From Actinomycetes bacterium (GTDB lineage Bacteria > Actinomycetota > Actinomycetes > Actinomycetales > Actinomycetaceae): DNA of 16,351 nucleotides. Shown here piece after piece: positions 13,738-16,351 of the stretch (its first letter is position 1; each line of letters opens with the position of its first letter). The stretch covers positions 1 through 16,351 of the forward strand of contig JAFAAX010000156.1 in NCBI GenBank assembly GCA_023426345.1. Direction: 5' to 3'. Under the pieces are notes generated by a model that saw nothing but the letters and a program-made list of their open reading frames with translations, searched no databases and was not told the origin of the DNA. Made by a program: the position numbers and the translations under genes.

Positions 13738-14739
13738 GTGGCGCTCCTCGAACTGGGCGCGGTGACGCGCACCGTCGCCCTGCCAGACGGCGGCGACCTG
13801 CACATCCTGCGCGGCGTGGACCTGGCCGTCGAGGCCGGGGAGCGCGTGTCGATCGTCGGCCGGTCCGGCACCGGCAAGTCCACGCTGCTCAACATCATCG
13901 GCATGCTCGACCAACCGACCTCGGGCACCTACCTGCTGGCCGGGCGCGACGCGGTCCGCCTGCGCGAGGGGCGCCGCGCCCGCTTGCGCGGCTCGATGTT
14001 CGGATTCGTCTTCCAGCAGTTCAACATCTTCAACGAGCGCAGTGCCCGGGACAACGTCGAGGTGCCCCTGCTCTACGCCAGCGGCGCCCCGTTCTGGCGC
14101 CGCCACGAGATCGCCGCCGAGATGCTCGGGCGCGTCGGGCTGGGCGACCGGTTGGAGTCCTCGCCCACCCAGATGTCGGGCGGCGAGCAGCAGCGCATCG
14201 CCATCGCCCGCGCCCTTGTGCGCAATCCGCGCATCATCCTGGCCGACGAGCCCACCGGCGCCCTGGACCCGGACACGGGCCGCCAGATCATGGAGCTCCT
14301 GGAGGACGTCGCCCGCGAGAACGACGCCGCCCTGGTCGTCATCACCCACGACCTCAACGTGGCCGCCCGCGCCGATCGGGTCCTGGCCCTCTACGACGGG
14401 GTCCTCCACCCCGTCGACACGAGCCACGAGGGACTCGCCCCCTCCATCGAGGTGACCCCCTCCCTCGAGGTCGCGGCCGTCTCCGACGGGGTGTCGGCGC
14501 TCGGCGCCTTCCCCTCCCCACCGATCGACGAGGGCGGGGCCGCCCTCGTCCATGGTGGGGAGGAGGGAGCGGACGGCAGCCGGGACGCGGGCTCCGATGA
14601 TCCCGAGCGCCCCGACGGCGGGCCCGGGGACGTCGAGTCAGCCGGGGGCGTGGACCCCGCGACCGCCGGGCGTGCGCGCACCCCGCCCGCGGGCGCCCTC
14701 GTCACCGGCGGGCCGCAGGACCGGGGAGGCGCGCGATGA
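13738..14739 (+). CDS. ABC transporter ATP-binding protein, MacB/LolD type
   Basis: Energises the exporter. The 333-residue protein has Walker A GRSGTGKST (41-49), a Q-loop at FVFQQFN (Q93/Q94), signature MSGGEQQR (146-153), Walker B RIILADEP (D170, E171) and H-loop H204 (VITHDLN). All residues needed for ATP hydrolysis are present. The ATPase core ends near residue 230; about 100 further residues are a Gly/Pro/Asp/Ala-rich, likely disordered tail, unusual for this family, whose members are normally about 220-240 residues. GTG starts 1 nt after the adaptor stop, and the stop overlaps the permease start as ATGA, so the three proteins are made from one coupled message. Confidence 0.92.
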   Translation: MALLELGAVTRTVALPDGGDLHILRGVDLAVEAGERVSIVGRSGTGKSTLLNIIGMLDQPTSGTYLLAGRDAVRLREGRRARLRGSMFGFVFQQFNIFNERSARDNVEVPLLYASGAPFWRRHEIAAEMLGRVGLGDRLESSPTQMSGGEQQRIAIARALVRNPRIILADEPTGALDPDTGRQIMELLEDVARENDAALVVITHDLNVAARADRVLALYDGVLHPVDTSHEGLAPSIEVTPSLEVAAVSDGVSALGAFPSPPIDEGGAALVHGGEEGADGSRDAGSDDPERPDGGPGDVESAGGVDPATAGRARTPPAGALVTGGPQDRGGAR

Positions 14740-16190
14740 ACGTCCTCACCCAGGTCGTCGGGGCCCTCGTCGAGGCATGGGGCGAGGTCCGCGTCCAGAA
14801 GGCGCGCGTCATCCTGTCCCTGGTCGGCGTGGTCGCCGCCGTCGCCGCGATGTCGACCGTCATCGCGATGGGGGACCTCATCGTCCAGTCGAACGTCGAG
14901 ATGCAGGACGCCTACTCCGGGCGCGCCGTCACGCTGCGGCTCACTCCCTACGCGACGCCGGAGGACGACGGGTCCGGCGACGACTCCGACGGCTCCGGCA
15001 GCGGGGGCGGGGTCGTCATGTACGGCAACGGCTACGCGACGTGGACCTCGAACGGGAGCCTGGAGGGCTCGGACGCCGGCCAGGACGACGCGCAGGCCGA
15101 CACCGGATGGTCCTCGGAGGCCACGGGCATCGTCGACGATCCGATGGGGCAGGCGATGCTCACGGTCGCCGACCGATTCGGCATCCCCTACTGGTCGCGA
15201 CTGGACACGTCCTACGACCTGCGGATCCGGGAGATCGAGGAGTTGATGTCGTCGGGCACCTTCCGCGGGGCGCCCGTCGAGCCGCCGCAGAACGGGTTCA
15301 CGAGCCCGATGGTGATGGCCGTCGACCCCGATTACCGGGTCCTCTTCCGGCTCGAGCTGATCGCGGGGCGCTGGCTGTCATCGGGCGACGTCAACCAGCG
15401 GGTGACGCCCGTCGTCATCAACTCGGTGATGTGGGAGTACTTCGGCTCCCCCGATATCGAGCGCCAGCCCTTGGTCCTGTCCACTCTGGGCGACATCGAC
15501 CAGCAGCTGCGCGTCGTCGGCGTGGTCCAGGCCACCAGCCAGTGGGACAACCCCACCGTCTACGCGCCCTACGACTCGTGGAAGCTCATGCAGCCGTCGG
15601 ACGCGTCGTCGTCGGCCGGGGGGATGACGGGGCCGCCCAGCCAGGCGCAGATGCTCGTGTGGACCGGTGAGGACCAGGCCGACCAGGCCCGCCAGGTCCT
15701 GCCGGCCGCGCTCGGCGCGGTCCTCGGGGAGGGGTGGACCGTCGACGTGTCCGGCGGCGAGCAGTGGGACGCCGGTCAGGATCAGATGGGCACGATCCGC
15801 CTGGTCATCATGGTGATCGGCGCCATCGTCATCACGCTGGGGGCGTTGGGCCTGCTCAACGTCTCGATCGTCACCGTGCGCCAGCGCATCCGCGAGATCG
15901 GCATCCGCCGCGCCGTCGGCGCCTCCGCGCGGCGCGTGTTCTTCTCCGTGTTCATGGAGTCCGTGGTCGCGACCTTCGTCGCCGGCGTCATCGGCGTCGG
16001 TCTGGCCATTCTGATCCTGCGGTTCCTGCCCTTGGAGTCGATGGGCATCTTCCTCCAGGACGCTCCGCCCTTCCCGATGTCCGCGGCCGTCGCGGGCGTG
16101 GGCATCGCGACGGCCGTCGGCGCCCTGTGCGGGATCATCCCGGCGGTCGCCGCGGTGAGGGTGAAGCCGATCGACGCGATCCGGTACTGA
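14736..16190 (+). CDS. ABC transporter permease, MacB/FtsX type
   Basis: The membrane subunit of the exporter, 484 residues. TM1 (about 25-47) is followed by a large extracytoplasmic MacB_PCD-like domain (about 50-350) with VDPDYRVLFRLELIAGRWLS and TPVVINSVMWEYFG, the typical 'G-R-x-x' and 'V-V-I-N' segments. Three C-terminal helices follow (about 355-380, 403-430, 449-476), with the cytoplasmic loop VRQRIREIGIRRAVGASARR (381-400) that contacts the ATPase, and the end PIDAIRY (PhiDALR-type). An acidic Gly/Ser/Asp-rich insertion lies at 75-92 and another low-complexity part at 105-130. MacB-type systems drive conformational work across the membrane rather than classical channel transport; the substrate could be a peptide, lipid or antibiotic and cannot be chosen here. 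Confidence 0.92.
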   Translation: MNVLTQVVGALVEAWGEVRVQKARVILSLVGVVAAVAAMSTVIAMGDLIVQSNVEMQDAYSGRAVTLRLTPYATPEDDGSGDDSDGSGSGGGVVMYGNGYATWTSNGSLEGSDAGQDDAQADTGWSSEATGIVDDPMGQAMLTVADRFGIPYWSRLDTSYDLRIREIEELMSSGTFRGAPVEPPQNGFTSPMVMAVDPDYRVLFRLELIAGRWLSSGDVNQRVTPVVINSVMWEYFGSPDIERQPLVLSTLGDIDQQLRVVGVVQATSQWDNPTVYAPYDSWKLMQPSDASSSAGGMTGPPSQAQMLVWTGEDQADQARQVLPAALGAVLGEGWTVDVSGGEQWDAGQDQMGTIRLVIMVIGAIVITLGALGLLNVSIVTVRQRIREIGIRRAVGASARRVFFSVFMESVVATFVAGVIGVGLAILILRFLPLESMGIFLQDAPPFPMSAAVAGVGIATAVGALCGIIPAVAAVRVKPIDAIRY

Positions 16191-16351
16191 CGGGCGGCGG
16201 GTGCTGGGCGCGCCCCTCCGCTTGCCGCGAGGTTCGCCCATCCGGATGCGTGAGAGGTGTCCGGCTGTGCCGGTGGGGATGCGCCGCGGTCTGGCGGTGC
16301 GCGGTGGTGTCATCCGCGCAGTCAGTTGGCGGCGAGGTGACCGGGCGTGGT
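16191..16351. other. Downstream spacer at the window end
   Basis: No gene is supported in the last 161 nt. A 10-nt perfect palindrome, GGGCGCGCCC (16206-16215), without a loop lies 15 nt after the permease stop. A single 23-nt-family repeat copy follows. The end of the operon transcript is not resolved by an obvious intrinsic terminator. Confidence 0.5.
16225..16243 (+). repeat. Single copy of the dispersed intergenic repeat
   Basis: CCGCGAGGTTCGCCCATCC is a one-base variant of the minus-strand unit at 12167-12185 and shares the GGTTCGCCCAT core with the pair behind asd. It lies 34 nt after the permease stop. Confidence 0.7.

Noticed and set aside
12399..13928. A 509-residue minus-strand frame across the tRNA and adaptor gene
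   Set aside because: It runs through the tRNA-Gly gene and opposite the adaptor, with no recognisable domain. Composition artefact.
15378..16313. A 311-residue minus-strand frame opposite the permease
   Set aside because: Asp/His/Gly-rich antisense shadow of a well-supported MacB-type permease.

Overview
This window comes from a very GC-rich Gram-positive bacterium. The conserved order dnaX–recR … ask–asd, the many GTG starts, and an aspartokinase with an internal beta-subunit start all point to Actinobacteria. The Actinomycetaceae are plausible, but that is an inference and no ribosomal or marker sequence is present to fix it.

Layout. Positions 1-1380 hold the 3' end of dnaX and all of recR, a replication/repair pair on the + strand. 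Positions 1613-3993 encode an OmpR/PhoP-type response regulator and its sensor kinase, translationally coupled by a GTGA overlap. The spacer before the regulator carries a 7-nt direct repeat with 11-nt period, as in PhoP-type binding sites. Positions 4203-6871 encode aspartokinase (with a nested beta subunit) and aspartate-semialdehyde dehydrogenase, the first two steps of lysine/threonine/methionine/diaminopimelate synthesis; an 11-bp hairpin sits on the ask stop codon.

Positions about 6872-10048 form an accessory, gene-poor and visibly less GC-rich segment. It begins with a 23-nt-period intergenic repeat directly behind asd. It contains a VapC-like PIN toxin preceded by only the tail of a VapB antitoxin, a 20-codon fragment of a Phd/YefM antitoxin on the other strand, a coiled-coil/Mrr-type nuclease gene, and a short winged-helix fragment resembling AbiEi antitoxins. 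This looks like a worn-down toxin-antitoxin/defence locus.

Positions 10120-12080 (minus strand) carry thioredoxin, a TetR-family regulator and a Nudix hydrolase, separated by repeat-rich spacers. A tRNA-Gly(CCC) gene with a recognisable promoter lies at 12359-12429. Positions 12684-16190 form one tightly packed + strand operon for a MacAB-like exporter: membrane-anchored adaptor, ABC ATPase and MacB/FtsX-type permease.

No IS element, CRISPR array, rRNA or replication origin was seen. The most unusual signals are the eroded antitoxin/toxin cluster with its coiled-coil Mrr nuclease, the dispersed 23-nt repeat family, the inverted and direct 32-nt repeat cluster near 11350-11440, and the PhoP-like box.
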